A stretch of 61,183 nt of DNA from positions 1 through 61,183 of the forward strand of contig CBDUBC010000006.1 of the NCBI GenBank assembly GCA_965365285.1, read 5' to 3'. Position 1 is the stretch's first letter, and each line of letters begins with the position of its first letter. The notes under the pieces were generated by a model. That model saw only the letters and a program-made list of their open reading frames with translations. It had not been told where the DNA came from and did not search any database. The position numbers were made by a program, and so were the translations under genes. This DNA comes from JAURDE01 sp965365285 (GTDB lineage: Bacteria; Bdellovibrionota; Bacteriovoracia; Bacteriovoracales; Bacteriovoracaceae). Below are positions 8,306 to 16,453 of this stretch, one piece after another.

Positions 8306-9624
8306 TGAATTTCCTTTGCTAGAATGAGAGGTTTTAAGGTTGGTTTTTTATCTGAAATTCGAATAGCTTTTTTTAATATATCAACAGTCTGCTTAATAAT
8401 CTCATCCTGACCTTTATGGTGATAAATTTCAAGAATCGGCTCATTCTTTTTGACCTTTTCACCAATTTGTTTATAGAGATTAATTCCTACGCTCAAATCA
8501 ACTTTGTCGCCTTTTTTGGTACGGCCACCACCAAGATGGACAATACTTTTTCCAAAATCAATGGCGTTCATTCTGGAGAGGTAACCGCTTTTAGGGGCAA
8601 AGAGAAAAGTTTTAATAGGTGCTAATTTAAATTTTGAAGGGTCATCGATATAGGATGTATCGCCCTCTTGAGCTCGAACCATCTTTTTAAATTGCTCAAG
8701 ACCTTTGCCGCTCTCTAATGCTTTTTTAGCAAGTACTATTCCTTGACGATGATTCTTGGCCAAACCAGCTAAATGAATCATTCCTCCAGCAAGCTCGAGA
8801 CTCAATGCGGTTAAATCTTTAGGTCCATTACCTCTAAGCGTTTCAATAGATTCAATCATCTCAAGAGCATTACCCATAGCCTTGCCTAAAGGACGATCCA
8901 TATCAGATACAATCGCCATAAAGTGATGCTTAAATTCTTTAGATATATTCATCATACTCTTTGAAAGCTTAAGAGCACGGGTCTTGGTTTTTAGAAACGA
9001 CCCTGATCCTGTTTTTATATCCATTACAAGACCTTTTGCCCCACCAGCAATTTTCTTACTCATAATCGAGGCAGCAATCAAGGGTATGGATTCAACCGTT
9101 GCTGTAACATCACGAAGAGCATAAATCTTTTTATCACTAGGTGCGATCTCATCTGTTTGACCAATGAGAAAGAAATGATTTTCCGTCAAAAGAGTACTTA
9201 ACTCATCGAGAGCAAGGGAGGTTTTAAATCCAGGAATGGATTCAATTTTATCGATGGTTCCTCCTGTATGACCTAAGCCTCTTCCCGCGATCATTGGAAC
9301 CTTAACTCCGCAAGCACTTGCAAGAGGGCCAACAATAAATGATGTTTTATCACCAACACCACCTGTAGAGTGCTTATCAATAATCTTAGTGTCCTGAAAT
9401 TCGAGCATCTGCCCAGAATGAAGCATTGAATCTGTTAAATAGAATGTTTCTTTTTTATCCATGCCTTGAAAAAAAACTGCCATGAGAAATGCACTCATTT
9501 GATAGTCAGGTATTTTTCCAATATTGTGTTGTGCAATGAAATATTCAATTTCACCTTTAGTGAGGACGTTTCCGTCTCTTTTTCTATGGATGATTTCTTC
9601 GGCGAGAAAGGTTTTATGACTCAT
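8293..9624 (-). CDS. deoA: Thymidine/pyrimidine-nucleoside phosphorylase
   Basis: The 443-residue protein has the family signature (KHSTGGVGDK and GRGLGHTGGT) and the full glycosyltransferase-family-3 fold: a helical N-terminus followed by the alpha/beta domain containing MSKKIAGGAKGLVMDIKTGS. It phosphorolyses thymidine, deoxyuridine and possibly uridine to base plus sugar-1-phosphate. Whether it is strict thymidine phosphorylase (DeoA) or the broader Pdp type is not certain. It is first in the minus-strand salvage operon and is divergent from a small exported protein gene, with only 73 bases between them for both promoters. Confidence 0.93.
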   Translation of the reverse strand: MSHKTFLAEEIIHRKRDGNVLTKGEIEYFIAQHNIGKIPDYQMSAFLMAVFFQGMDKKETFYLTDSMLHSGQMLEFQDTKIIDKHSTGGVGDKTSFIVGPLASACGVKVPMIAGRGLGHTGGTIDKIESIPGFKTSLALDELSTLLTENHFFLIGQTDEIAPSDKKIYALRDVTATVESIPLIAASIMSKKIAGGAKGLVMDIKTGSGSFLKTKTRALKLSKSMMNISKEFKHHFMAIVSDMDRPLGKAMGNALEMIESIETLRGNGPKDLTALSLELAGGMIHLAGLAKNHRQGIVLAKKALESGKGLEQFKKMVRAQEGDTSYIDDPSKFKLAPIKTFLFAPKSGYLSRMNAIDFGKSIVHLGGGRTKKGDKVDLSVGINLYKQIGEKVKKNEPILEIYHHKGQDEIIKQTVDILKKAIRISDKKPTLKPLILAKEIHWES

Positions 9625-9697
9625 AGCTTTGTACCGTTTCCATTTGGATTAGCCTATATTATCATCTTAATTGAAGATATTGCCAAAAGGTAAATAC

Positions 9698-10111
9698 ATG
9701 AAGCGATTAGTTATAATTTCTCTCCTTCTCCAATGTTTAAGTTTTAATTTGTTTGCCCAAGACCAAGGGGGAGCAGGGGATGCCATCCTCCAAGATAGTA
9801 TTAAAGATGTTTATACTGTGATTGGTGTTGGTGTTGGAGGGGCCATTATTGGTCTTTCTACTCTTTCGTTTGCTGAGACTCCAAAAGATAATCTCAAAAA
9901 TATTGTTATCGGTGGGGCCATTGGAATTATTATCGGTGTTGGAATTGTAGCCTACAAACATGCAACGAAAACCCAATCCGTTTATGAAGAATATAGTCTA
10001 GCGCCAGATATCAATTTTTCGACTTCTCACCGAACGGCCGTTCATGAGTCCTATTTTCAAAAAAATAGCAGTGACACTCCAGCTCAAATTGGTTATCAAT
10101 TCTCCTTCTAG
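9698..10111 (+). CDS. Small exported protein with glycine-rich hydrophobic segments
   Basis: I do not recognise this family. The ATG at 9698, not an in-frame ATG at 9671, is chosen because it has AAAGG just upstream and begins a clean signal peptide (MKRLVIISLLLQ... ending LFAQ). The mature part has two glycine-rich hydrophobic segments, VIGVGVGGAIIGLSTLSF and a similar stretch around NIVIGGAIGIIIGVGIV, separated by a short polar loop. They resemble small membrane or glycine-zipper segments. The tail ends IGYQFSF, a terminal aromatic as in outer-membrane-associated proteins. It is followed closely by the glycosyltransferase gene. Confidence 0.65.
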   Translation: MKRLVIISLLLQCLSFNLFAQDQGGAGDAILQDSIKDVYTVIGVGVGGAIIGLSTLSFAETPKDNLKNIVIGGAIGIIIGVGIVAYKHATKTQSVYEEYSLAPDINFSTSHRTAVHESYFQKNSSDTPAQIGYQFSF

Positions 10112-10121
10112 GACGATTTGA

Positions 10122-11090
10122 ATGAAAATACTTTTCCAAACTTCGGCCATCCTTCCTGTGGTGAAATATGGTGGAACGGAGCGCGTTATTTATTGGCTGA
10201 TGAAAGAACTCTCTCGCAAGGGGCATGAGGTTTTTCTGATCGGTCACCCCAATTCTTACGTTGAAAATATTGGAGTCAAACTTATTCCTCATCCAGAGGG
10301 GTTAACGGACTGGAGAAAGCTTATTCCTAAAGGAATAGATATCATTCATCTTTCTTATCGACCTGTTTTTGAGCTTGATTGTCCTCTTGTCATTACTCTT
10401 CATGGAAACGGACAAGTAGGTGAGAGCTTTCACCCTAACACTGTTTTTATTTCAAAGAAACATATGGAAATTCATGGCGGAGAGTTCTTTGTTTATAATG
10501 GAATTGATCTAAGTGAATATCCTTTTCAAGATCGAAAGCGTGGATGGGAACGATTTATGTTTCTTGCTAAAGCGCGCTGGAAAGTAAAAAATCTAAAAGA
10601 TTGTGTTCGCGCTGTAAGAAAGAATAAAAAGTGGCTTGATGTGGCAGGTGGAACAGGTTTTAGTTTTAACTCCAGGATTAAATATCATGGCATGGTCGAT
10701 GATCGAAAAAAAGGAGAACTCTTTTTACATAATGATGTTCTTCTCTGGCCTGTGCGATGGCATGAACCTTTTGGGATTGCTATGATTGAGGCCATGGCCA
10801 TGGGACTTCCAGTGATTGGTTCAACTTACGGTAGTCTGCCCGAGGTCATTTCTCCCGAAGTTGGAATTCTTTGTAAGAATTACTCAGAGTTTGAAAAGGC
10901 CGTAGGACTTAAAGAGAATTTATTTAACTCTGAAGAGATTCGAAGTTATGTTGAGAATAAATTCTCTTCATCGCTCATGGCCGATAACTACTTGAATATC
11001 TATGAAAAAGTGATCCATGATGGGGTACTTTGCCAGAAAAACCCTCGCTACATGCCTGAGAATTCACCCGAATTTTTACAAACGTTTTAG
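10122..11090 (+). CDS. GT4-like glycosyltransferase
   Basis: The 322-residue protein begins MKILFQTSAILPVVKYGGTERV, with the glycine-rich acceptor-side loop of GT-B enzymes. Its C-terminal half has the GT4 nucleotide-sugar signature EPFGIAMIEAMAMGLPVIG followed by GSLPEV. It is somewhat shorter than typical GT4 enzymes (350-400), with a compact N-domain. It should transfer a sugar from an NDP donor in the cytoplasm; donor and acceptor cannot be predicted. There is no polysaccharide cluster around it, so envelope glycan or glycolipid modification is a guess. Confidence 0.88.
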   Translation: MKILFQTSAILPVVKYGGTERVIYWLMKELSRKGHEVFLIGHPNSYVENIGVKLIPHPEGLTDWRKLIPKGIDIIHLSYRPVFELDCPLVITLHGNGQVGESFHPNTVFISKKHMEIHGGEFFVYNGIDLSEYPFQDRKRGWERFMFLAKARWKVKNLKDCVRAVRKNKKWLDVAGGTGFSFNSRIKYHGMVDDRKKGELFLHNDVLLWPVRWHEPFGIAMIEAMAMGLPVIGSTYGSLPEVISPEVGILCKNYSEFEKAVGLKENLFNSEEIRSYVENKFSSSLMADNYLNIYEKVIHDGVLCQKNPRYMPENSPEFLQTF

Positions 11091-11114
11091 TCTGAAATCT
11101 CCGATAAGATAGGT

Positions 11115-12653
11115 ATGAAAATTGTTATTTTTATATTATCGCTCTTGATGATTTCCTGTAGTCATCAAAGATCAAAAAGACTTCCTAGTTCTGAGGGTCA
11201 AAAAAAACAAGTTGTACTTATTGGAATAGATGGACTTGGGTCTGAATATTTGAAAGAGGCCAACCTACCTCATCTTAAAAAATTAATGAAAGAGGGATCC
11301 TATACCTTAAAAATGAAACCAATCCTTCCTTTGGAGAGTAGCTCTAATTGGTATAGTATTTTCACAGGTAAAAAAGATCATGGACTAATTCATCTAAACC
11401 AACGACCAAAAGACTTTCATTGGTTGAGTACAGTTTTTAAAACGGTCAAGCTTCAAAGACCCTCTCAAAAAATTGGAGCATTTTATGATTGGAAAAGAAT
11501 TGAGGAGTTACTAGAGGGGCCTTTTTTTGATCATAACGGTTTTTATAAAACGGGAAAGGCCGTTGCGTGGAAGGCAGGTCGTTTTCTATCCTTTGAAAAT
11601 AGCTCTCTAGGCTTTGTTTATTTTGGGCAATTAGATGTCGCTGGTCATCGTCATGGTTTTGGAAGTCCAAGTTATATGAAGATGCTTAAAGAAATTGATG
11701 ATTATATTGGACACCTCATTACAAAAATTAAGCAAAGTAAAAATAGTGAAAATACTGTGATTGCTGTGATCTCTGATCATGGAGGAATAGGAAAGGATCA
11801 TCGAACTGAAGAAGAATATAATCAGGAATTCGTACCCTTTATTCTAAGTGGAAAAGGGATTAAGAAAAATTATGAAATAGAAGAGGAAGAAATCTATAAC
11901 TATGACCTCGCTCCAACCCTTTCAGCTCTTTTAGATGTACTACCTGACTCTCATTGGGATGGAAAGGTTTTAAAAAGTGCTTTTGAAGAAGCTCCTATTT
12001 TTGATGGTAGAGAAATTTTTAATGCTCCTCCAGAGAAAGAAAGTTTTCCTTTAGCGAGTAGTATTCTTAATTATGGGAATGGGAATGTTTATTTTTTTAA
12101 CGAAGGTAATTTTTTTCGGTTTAAACTTAATCAGGCAAAGTTTCTTTCAGGGCCCAATTCGAATTGGAATTTTATTGGATTAAGTCGCTTTAAAAATGGA
12201 CCTAATGAAATCGATGCAACTTCTTATGGAGGCGACGGATACGCTTATTTCTTTAAGGGAGAGGAGTTCATACGTTTCAATATCTCAGAGGATAAGATAT
12301 CCTCTGGTTACCCAAAAAAGATCTCAAATAGACATTTTAATGGGCTTAAAAAATTCCTTGATGGAAAACCTCTTGATTGTGCTTTTTATTTTGGAAATGA
12401 CCTCATCTACTTTTTTAGAGGTGAACAGGTTCTTGCTATTGATATAAAGAATAATCAAATTGAAGCTGGGTTTCCTCGATTAATTGAAAATGCCTTCAGT
12501 GATCTATCTAAATTTAAAAATGGGGCGAAAGATATCGATGCTTGCACAAATTGGTTGAATGGTAAGGCCTATTTCTTTAAAAATAATGAATTAATGAGAA
12601 TAGACCTGAAAACCAATAAATCAGATGAATTTTACCCTTTAAATCTTAAGTAA
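11115..12653 (+). CDS. Alkaline-phosphatase-superfamily phosphodiesterase fused to hemopexin-like repeats, lipoprotein
   Basis: A lipoprotein signal (MKIVIFILSLLMISCSH) precedes a type I phosphodiesterase/nucleotide pyrophosphatase domain. It has metal site VVLIGIDGLG, the nucleophile region LESSSNWYSIFTG with Ser where many homologues have Thr, then FGQLDVAGHRHG and VISDHGG. From about residue 318 to 512 the sequence changes to hemopexin-like repeats, with recurring blocks such as EIDATSYGGDGYAYFFKGEE and DIDACTNWLNGKAYFFK. These typically form a four-bladed propeller that binds protein or ligand. The combination suggests a surface hydrolase with its own targeting domain. It overlaps the convergent FMN reductase gene by 8 bases. 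Confidence 0.85.
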   Translation: MKIVIFILSLLMISCSHQRSKRLPSSEGQKKQVVLIGIDGLGSEYLKEANLPHLKKLMKEGSYTLKMKPILPLESSSNWYSIFTGKKDHGLIHLNQRPKDFHWLSTVFKTVKLQRPSQKIGAFYDWKRIEELLEGPFFDHNGFYKTGKAVAWKAGRFLSFENSSLGFVYFGQLDVAGHRHGFGSPSYMKMLKEIDDYIGHLITKIKQSKNSENTVIAVISDHGGIGKDHRTEEEYNQEFVPFILSGKGIKKNYEIEEEEIYNYDLAPTLSALLDVLPDSHWDGKVLKSAFEEAPIFDGREIFNAPPEKESFPLASSILNYGNGNVYFFNEGNFFRFKLNQAKFLSGPNSNWNFIGLSRFKNGPNEIDATSYGGDGYAYFFKGEEFIRFNISEDKISSGYPKKISNRHFNGLKKFLDGKPLDCAFYFGNDLIYFFRGEQVLAIDIKNNQIEAGFPRLIENAFSDLSKFKNGAKDIDACTNWLNGKAYFFKNNELMRIDLKTNKSDEFYPLNLK

Positions 12654-13140
12654 ATTTAATCAGGGAATCAAGACATGTGTGTGCCGACTCCTCATTGAGT
12701 GGTTTACTATAATTGGTATGCAGAACTCTTCCGAGAACGTTGATTCCAATATATGAGAGCTGCATTCTCATGGCACCTAAAACATGAACACCTCCGCCTC
12801 CACTATGAGTACCTACAATGGCCGGCTTATTATTAAATGCCTCTCTCCAATCTTTCCCGCATCGACTTATCCAAGTAATGGCGTTCACCATCGCGGGAGG
12901 AATGCTTCCATTATATTCAGGAGCGAGAAAGATAAAGGATTTTGAGATCAAAAGCTTTTCTTTTAAAGTTTCAGCATCCTTTGGAATATCAGCATCCTTT
13001 TTGGGAGTATAAAGAGGAAGATCAAGCTCACAAAGATCGATGATCTCAAAGCTTGAATTCTTCTCCTCGATCATTTTTCCTAGCGCTTGCGCCATCTCTA
13101 AGTTTTTACCCTGACTAGAAACAAGTATCGTTATATCCAT
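12646..13140 (-). CDS. NADPH-dependent FMN reductase family protein
   Basis: The 164-residue flavodoxin-fold protein has the FMN phosphate loop SSQGKNLEMA and the family signature FLAPEYNGSIPPAM followed by THSGGGGVHV. Members use NAD(P)H to reduce FMN, azo compounds or quinones. It is the last of three minus-strand genes (DoxX, pirin, this one) next to a YhaJ-like LysR regulator. That context favours a quinone- or electrophile-detoxifying role. The ribosome-binding site GGAGA lies 5-9 bases before the ATG. Confidence 0.92.
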   Translation of the reverse strand: MDITILVSSQGKNLEMAQALGKMIEEKNSSFEIIDLCELDLPLYTPKKDADIPKDAETLKEKLLISKSFIFLAPEYNGSIPPAMVNAITWISRCGKDWREAFNNKPAIVGTHSGGGGVHVLGAMRMQLSYIGINVLGRVLHTNYSKPLNEESAHTCLDSLIKFT

Positions 13141-13149
13141 TTTCTTCTC

Positions 13150-13836
13150 CTAATTTAGTTCAATGATGAAAAATTTGGTTGAACTCTTTAATGCCTTAAG
13201 TTGAAGCTCTTTTTCATCTGTTATTGCGGCCGCATCGCCGACTTCTAGTTTTTGTCCATTTACTTCCAGTTCTCCTTCATAACAATGAACCCAGGCATGG
13301 GGAAGAGAGAGTGAGTGTTTTTTCTCACAATTACTCATATCTCCCAACCAAAATTTTGTATTTTGGTGAATTTTAACGGAGCCTTCCTCTCCTTCTTTAC
13401 TGACAACCAAGGTGATTCCGTCCTTAGGAGCAAAGCTTTTTTGTTCGTATTGAGGATCAAGCCCTTTGGTATCTGTTTGAATCCATATCTGAAAAAGTTT
13501 GGTCGGAGCATCTTTAAGATGGTTGTATTCACTATGATAGATACCTCTTCCCGCACTCATCCTTTGAACTTCACCGGCCTGAATTACAGAAGTATTTCCT
13601 ATACTGTCTTTATGTTCAAGTGCTCCCTCAATGACAATAGTGACGATTTCCATGTCACGATGAGGGTGTGTAGGGAAGCCTTGACCTCCCTCAATCCTAT
13701 CCTCGTTTATAACTCTTAGATCACGAAAACCTAGATAACGAGGATCGAAGTAGTGGGCAAATGAAAAGGTGTGCTTTGTTTTAAGCCAACCGTAATCTGC
13801 TCCACCTCTTTCATCTGATTTTCTTAATTCGATCAT
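13150..13836 (-). CDS. Pirin family protein (YhhW-like)
   Basis: The 228-residue bicupin begins with the family's WLKTKHTFSFAHYFDPRY, followed by the metal-binding cluster GFPTHPHRDMEIV and RGIYHSEYN, which supplies three histidines and a glutamate. Bacterial pirins of this size include YhhW, which has quercetin 2,3-dioxygenase activity in vitro. Its C-terminal cupin half is less conserved, as usual. It sits between DoxX and FMN reductase genes with short spacers of 12 and 9 bases, so the three are probably one transcript. In E. coli the regulator YhaJ controls a pirin gene (yhaK) and a DoxX gene (yqjF), matching this arrangement. Confidence 0.94.
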   Translation of the reverse strand: MIELRKSDERGGADYGWLKTKHTFSFAHYFDPRYLGFRDLRVINEDRIEGGQGFPTHPHRDMEIVTIVIEGALEHKDSIGNTSVIQAGEVQRMSAGRGIYHSEYNHLKDAPTKLFQIWIQTDTKGLDPQYEQKSFAPKDGITLVVSKEGEEGSVKIHQNTKFWLGDMSNCEKKHSLSLPHAWVHCYEGELEVNGQKLEVGDAAAITDEKELQLKALKSSTKFFIIELN

Positions 13837-13848
13837 AGTTCCTCCTTA

Positions 13849-14241
13849 CTATTTGAGATCAGGCCTTACTGTTAAAACTTCTCTAAAATACTTCCAGTGC
13901 CCAACAGTTAGAAATACGTGAAGGGCCACTAAAAAGATGACATTAGGTAACCCTGCCGGATCGAGAAATAAGTGATGGCAAACAATCACAACGAGAATTG
14001 GGGTGATGACCACTAAGGAAAGAGCTGTAAACCTTCCTGTGAGCATCGAGATTCCAACTAGTACTTCAATGGCCTTAACGATTGGAAAAATAAATCCCGT
14101 TGCCGCTAGGGCCCCTAAAAAAGCTCCACCTTCAGAGGATGGGGCAGGAATAGGGATAAAGTTAAAAAATCCATTGAGTCCAAAAACCAAAAACATAAGC
14201 CCAAATAGTAATCGTGCTGAAATTAATAATTTTTCTTTCAT
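13849..14241 (-). CDS. DoxX family membrane protein
   Basis: The 130-residue protein has four hydrophobic segments and the DoxX pattern LLFGLMFLVFGLNGF near the start, then IVKAIEVLVGISMLTGRF and a late histidine-containing helix, HVFLTVGHWKYF. DoxX-like proteins are inner-membrane proteins associated with quinone- or thiol-linked redox reactions. It is first in the minus-strand operon DoxX-pirin-FMN reductase and is divergent from the LysR gene, with the shared regulatory gap at 14242-14348. Confidence 0.9.
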   Translation of the reverse strand: MKEKLLISARLLFGLMFLVFGLNGFFNFIPIPAPSSEGGAFLGALAATGFIFPIVKAIEVLVGISMLTGRFTALSLVVITPILVVIVCHHLFLDPAGLPNVIFLVALHVFLTVGHWKYFREVLTVRPDLK

Positions 14242-14282
14242 AAAAATCTCCTTTTGATCATTATCGTCTGAAATATATTAAA

Positions 14283-14300
14283 AAAAAGTATATACTTTTT
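14283..14300. promoter_or_regulatory. Perfect 18-bp palindrome, candidate LysR-type operator
   Basis: AAAAAGTATATACTTTTT is a perfect palindrome centred between 14291 and 14292. It lies in the 107-bp gap between the divergent DoxX (start 14241) and LysR-type (start 14349) genes. LysR regulators usually bind dyad sites in exactly such shared regions. The sequence is AT-rich, so a chance palindrome is possible, although 9 matched half-site bases including the G/C pair are notable. Confidence 0.5.
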
Positions 14301-14348
14301 ATTAAAAATATAGAAAATATTTATATAGTAATGTAAAATTAATTATTT

Positions 14349-15218
14349 ATGACTTTTGATCAGCTACTAACTCTAGACGCAATTATAAAAACAGGAAGCT
14401 TTAAGGCTGCCAGCGAGAAGCTTCATAAAACTCAGCCCAGTATCTCGATAGCGATCAAAAAGCTCGAAGAAGAGTTTCAACTTCAAATTTTTAATCGAGA
14501 AGAATATCGACCCAGACTCACACCCATGGGGAAAAAGTTCTACGAAAAGGCTAAATTAGCTCTCTATCACATGCAGTCCCTAAATTCCCTTGGGCAAGAA
14601 CTTGCGATGGGAGTAGAAAATGAAATTAAGGTAGGTGTGGATGTGATTATCGATCATGATCGTCTTTTGCCACATTTAAGAGATTTTTTTTGTGATTATC
14701 CCAAGACTAATTTAAGTCTAACCGTCGATGTCCTAAGTGGAACCTTTGAAAAAATGGAAAAAGGTCAAACAGATCTCTCACTATTACCATTGGGACAAAT
14801 AATTTTAGATGAACAATATGACTTTGTTCCATTCTCGGAGGTTATGATGATTCCTGTAATTTCTAATAAGTTCTTTAAAACAGTTAAAGCTAAGGACTTA
14901 ATAGAAATTCCCCAAATCGTAGTTTCCTCAACTGGAGAAAGAGAAAGTCGAGACTTTGGAATTTTAAAAGGTGGAAGGCAGTGGCGAGTGACAGATATCA
15001 ATATTAAAAAAAGTATTATTAAGTCAGGGCTTGGTTGGGGAAGTCTTCCTGAACATTTGATAGAAAAAGAACTTCAAAGCGGAGAGTTCAATAAAGTTAA
15101 GGCCCCTGGAGTCGGGGAAAACAAAAATAATATTTTTCTCGTACGAAATAACCTTAGACCTCTTGGACCCGTAGGAACAAAACTCTGGGAGATGTTAAAA
15201 AATAAAGGAATATCATAA
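14349..15218 (+). CDS. LysR-family transcriptional regulator (YhaJ-like)
   Basis: The 289-residue protein has an N-terminal winged helix-turn-helix (KTGSFKAASEKLHKTQPSIS then IAIKKLEEEFQ) and a LysR substrate-binding domain. The segment LSGTFEKMEKGQTDLSLLP resembles the region LAGAWERLEQGRADIVIAP that I recall from E. coli YhaJ. YhaJ activates a pirin gene and a DoxX gene in response to quinone-like compounds, and the divergent operon here holds both. It overlaps the following nupC by 1 base (TAATG), so transporter and regulator are co-translated. The palindrome at 14283-14300 is the likely binding site. Confidence 0.9.
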   Translation: MTFDQLLTLDAIIKTGSFKAASEKLHKTQPSISIAIKKLEEEFQLQIFNREEYRPRLTPMGKKFYEKAKLALYHMQSLNSLGQELAMGVENEIKVGVDVIIDHDRLLPHLRDFFCDYPKTNLSLTVDVLSGTFEKMEKGQTDLSLLPLGQIILDEQYDFVPFSEVMMIPVISNKFFKTVKAKDLIEIPQIVVSSTGERESRDFGILKGGRQWRVTDINIKKSIIKSGLGWGSLPEHLIEKELQSGEFNKVKAPGVGENKNNIFLVRNNLRPLGPVGTKLWEMLKNKGIS

Positions 15219-16441
15219 TGGAAAAAGTAATTTCCGGCTTAGGGCTAATTAGTTTTATTTTTATTGCTTTTTTAATGAGTGAATCAAGAAAAGATATCAA
15301 ATGGAAAACCATCACCTCAGGGATCGCTCTCCAACTTCTTTTTGGTATCATCATCCTAAAAACTGACTTTGGACTCATGATCTTTAAAGTACTCAATAAT
15401 GTCTTCACAGGTATTCTTGACTATACTCATGTTGGCAGTGATTTTGTTTTTGGAAAACTTAATAATGCTCAGGAAATGGGTTTTATTATTTTTACTATGG
15501 TTCTTCCCAGTATCATTTTTATGAGTGCGCTCATGTCTGTTCTCTATCATATTGGATTCATGCAAAAAGTGATTAAGACCTTTGCCTATATTATGGTACG
15601 TCTCATGGGAACCAGTGGAGCAGAATCTCTAGCTGCCGCTGCCAATATCTTTTCTGGGCAAACCGAAGCTCCTCTTGTTGTACGCCCTTATCTTAATCGA
15701 ATGACCCATTCTGAAATCATGGCTCTAATGACCGGTGGTATGGCCACGGTCGCAGGAGGAGTGTTTGCAGCTTATGTGGGAATGGGAATCGATGCAGGTC
15801 ACCTCCTTGCAGCTTCCGTTATGTCCGCACCGGCAGCGCTTGTCTGCGCAAAGCTTATGGTTCCAGAAACAGGGGAGTCCCTTACTCAAGGAACAATTAA
15901 AGTCGAAATTGAAAAAAGATCCATCAATGTGATAGACGCGGCCACAAGCGGAGCGGCAGAAGGCCTCAAGCTCGCCTTAAACGTAGGGGCCATGCTTTTA
16001 GTGTTTATTGCCTTTATTGCTATGTTTAACGGCATTTTGGCATGGTTTTGTGGGATATTTGGAATGAGTCAGATCATTACCTTAGAGCAGATTTTTGGGA
16101 TTATTTTTTCTCCAGTGGCATGGCTTTTGGGGATTGATTGGTCTGAAAGTCTAACGGTTGGACAATTACTTGGAAAAAAGTTAGTTCTAAATGAGTTTGT
16201 AGCGTACCAAGATTTACAGCTTCATATGAAACAGCAAACTCTCTCACCTCGCGCAATTGCAATCTCCACTTATGCTCTGTGTGGCTTTGCTAATTTCGGT
16301 TCAATTGCTATTCAAGTAGGTGGAATTGGTGGTCTAGCACCAGAGCGTAGAGAAGACTTCGCTAAGCTTGGCGTTAAATGTCTTATAGGCGGTACTTTGG
16401 CTTGTTTAATGACGGGCGCAATTGCAGGAATGTTTATCTAA
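15218..16441 (+). CDS. nupC: NupC/CNT-family nucleoside transporter
   Basis: The 407-residue inner-membrane protein has the length and motifs of concentrative nucleoside transporters: SGQTEAPLVVRPYL, TGGMATVAGGVFAAYVGMG and AATSGAAEGLKLALNVGAM, and the late ALCGFANFGSIAIQVGGIGG. It imports nucleosides with protons or sodium. It works with the deoA-punA-cdd salvage enzymes 6 kb away, but its promoter arrangement ties it to the LysR gene. The ATG at 15218 overlaps the LysR stop by 1 base. Ion specificity cannot be read here. Confidence 0.95.
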   Translation: MEKVISGLGLISFIFIAFLMSESRKDIKWKTITSGIALQLLFGIIILKTDFGLMIFKVLNNVFTGILDYTHVGSDFVFGKLNNAQEMGFIIFTMVLPSIIFMSALMSVLYHIGFMQKVIKTFAYIMVRLMGTSGAESLAAAANIFSGQTEAPLVVRPYLNRMTHSEIMALMTGGMATVAGGVFAAYVGMGIDAGHLLAASVMSAPAALVCAKLMVPETGESLTQGTIKVEIEKRSINVIDAATSGAAEGLKLALNVGAMLLVFIAFIAMFNGILAWFCGIFGMSQIITLEQIFGIIFSPVAWLLGIDWSESLTVGQLLGKKLVLNEFVAYQDLQLHMKQQTLSPRAIAISTYALCGFANFGSIAIQVGGIGGLAPERREDFAKLGVKCLIGGTLACLMTGAIAGMFI

Positions 16442-16453
16442 GAGGGAATATAT

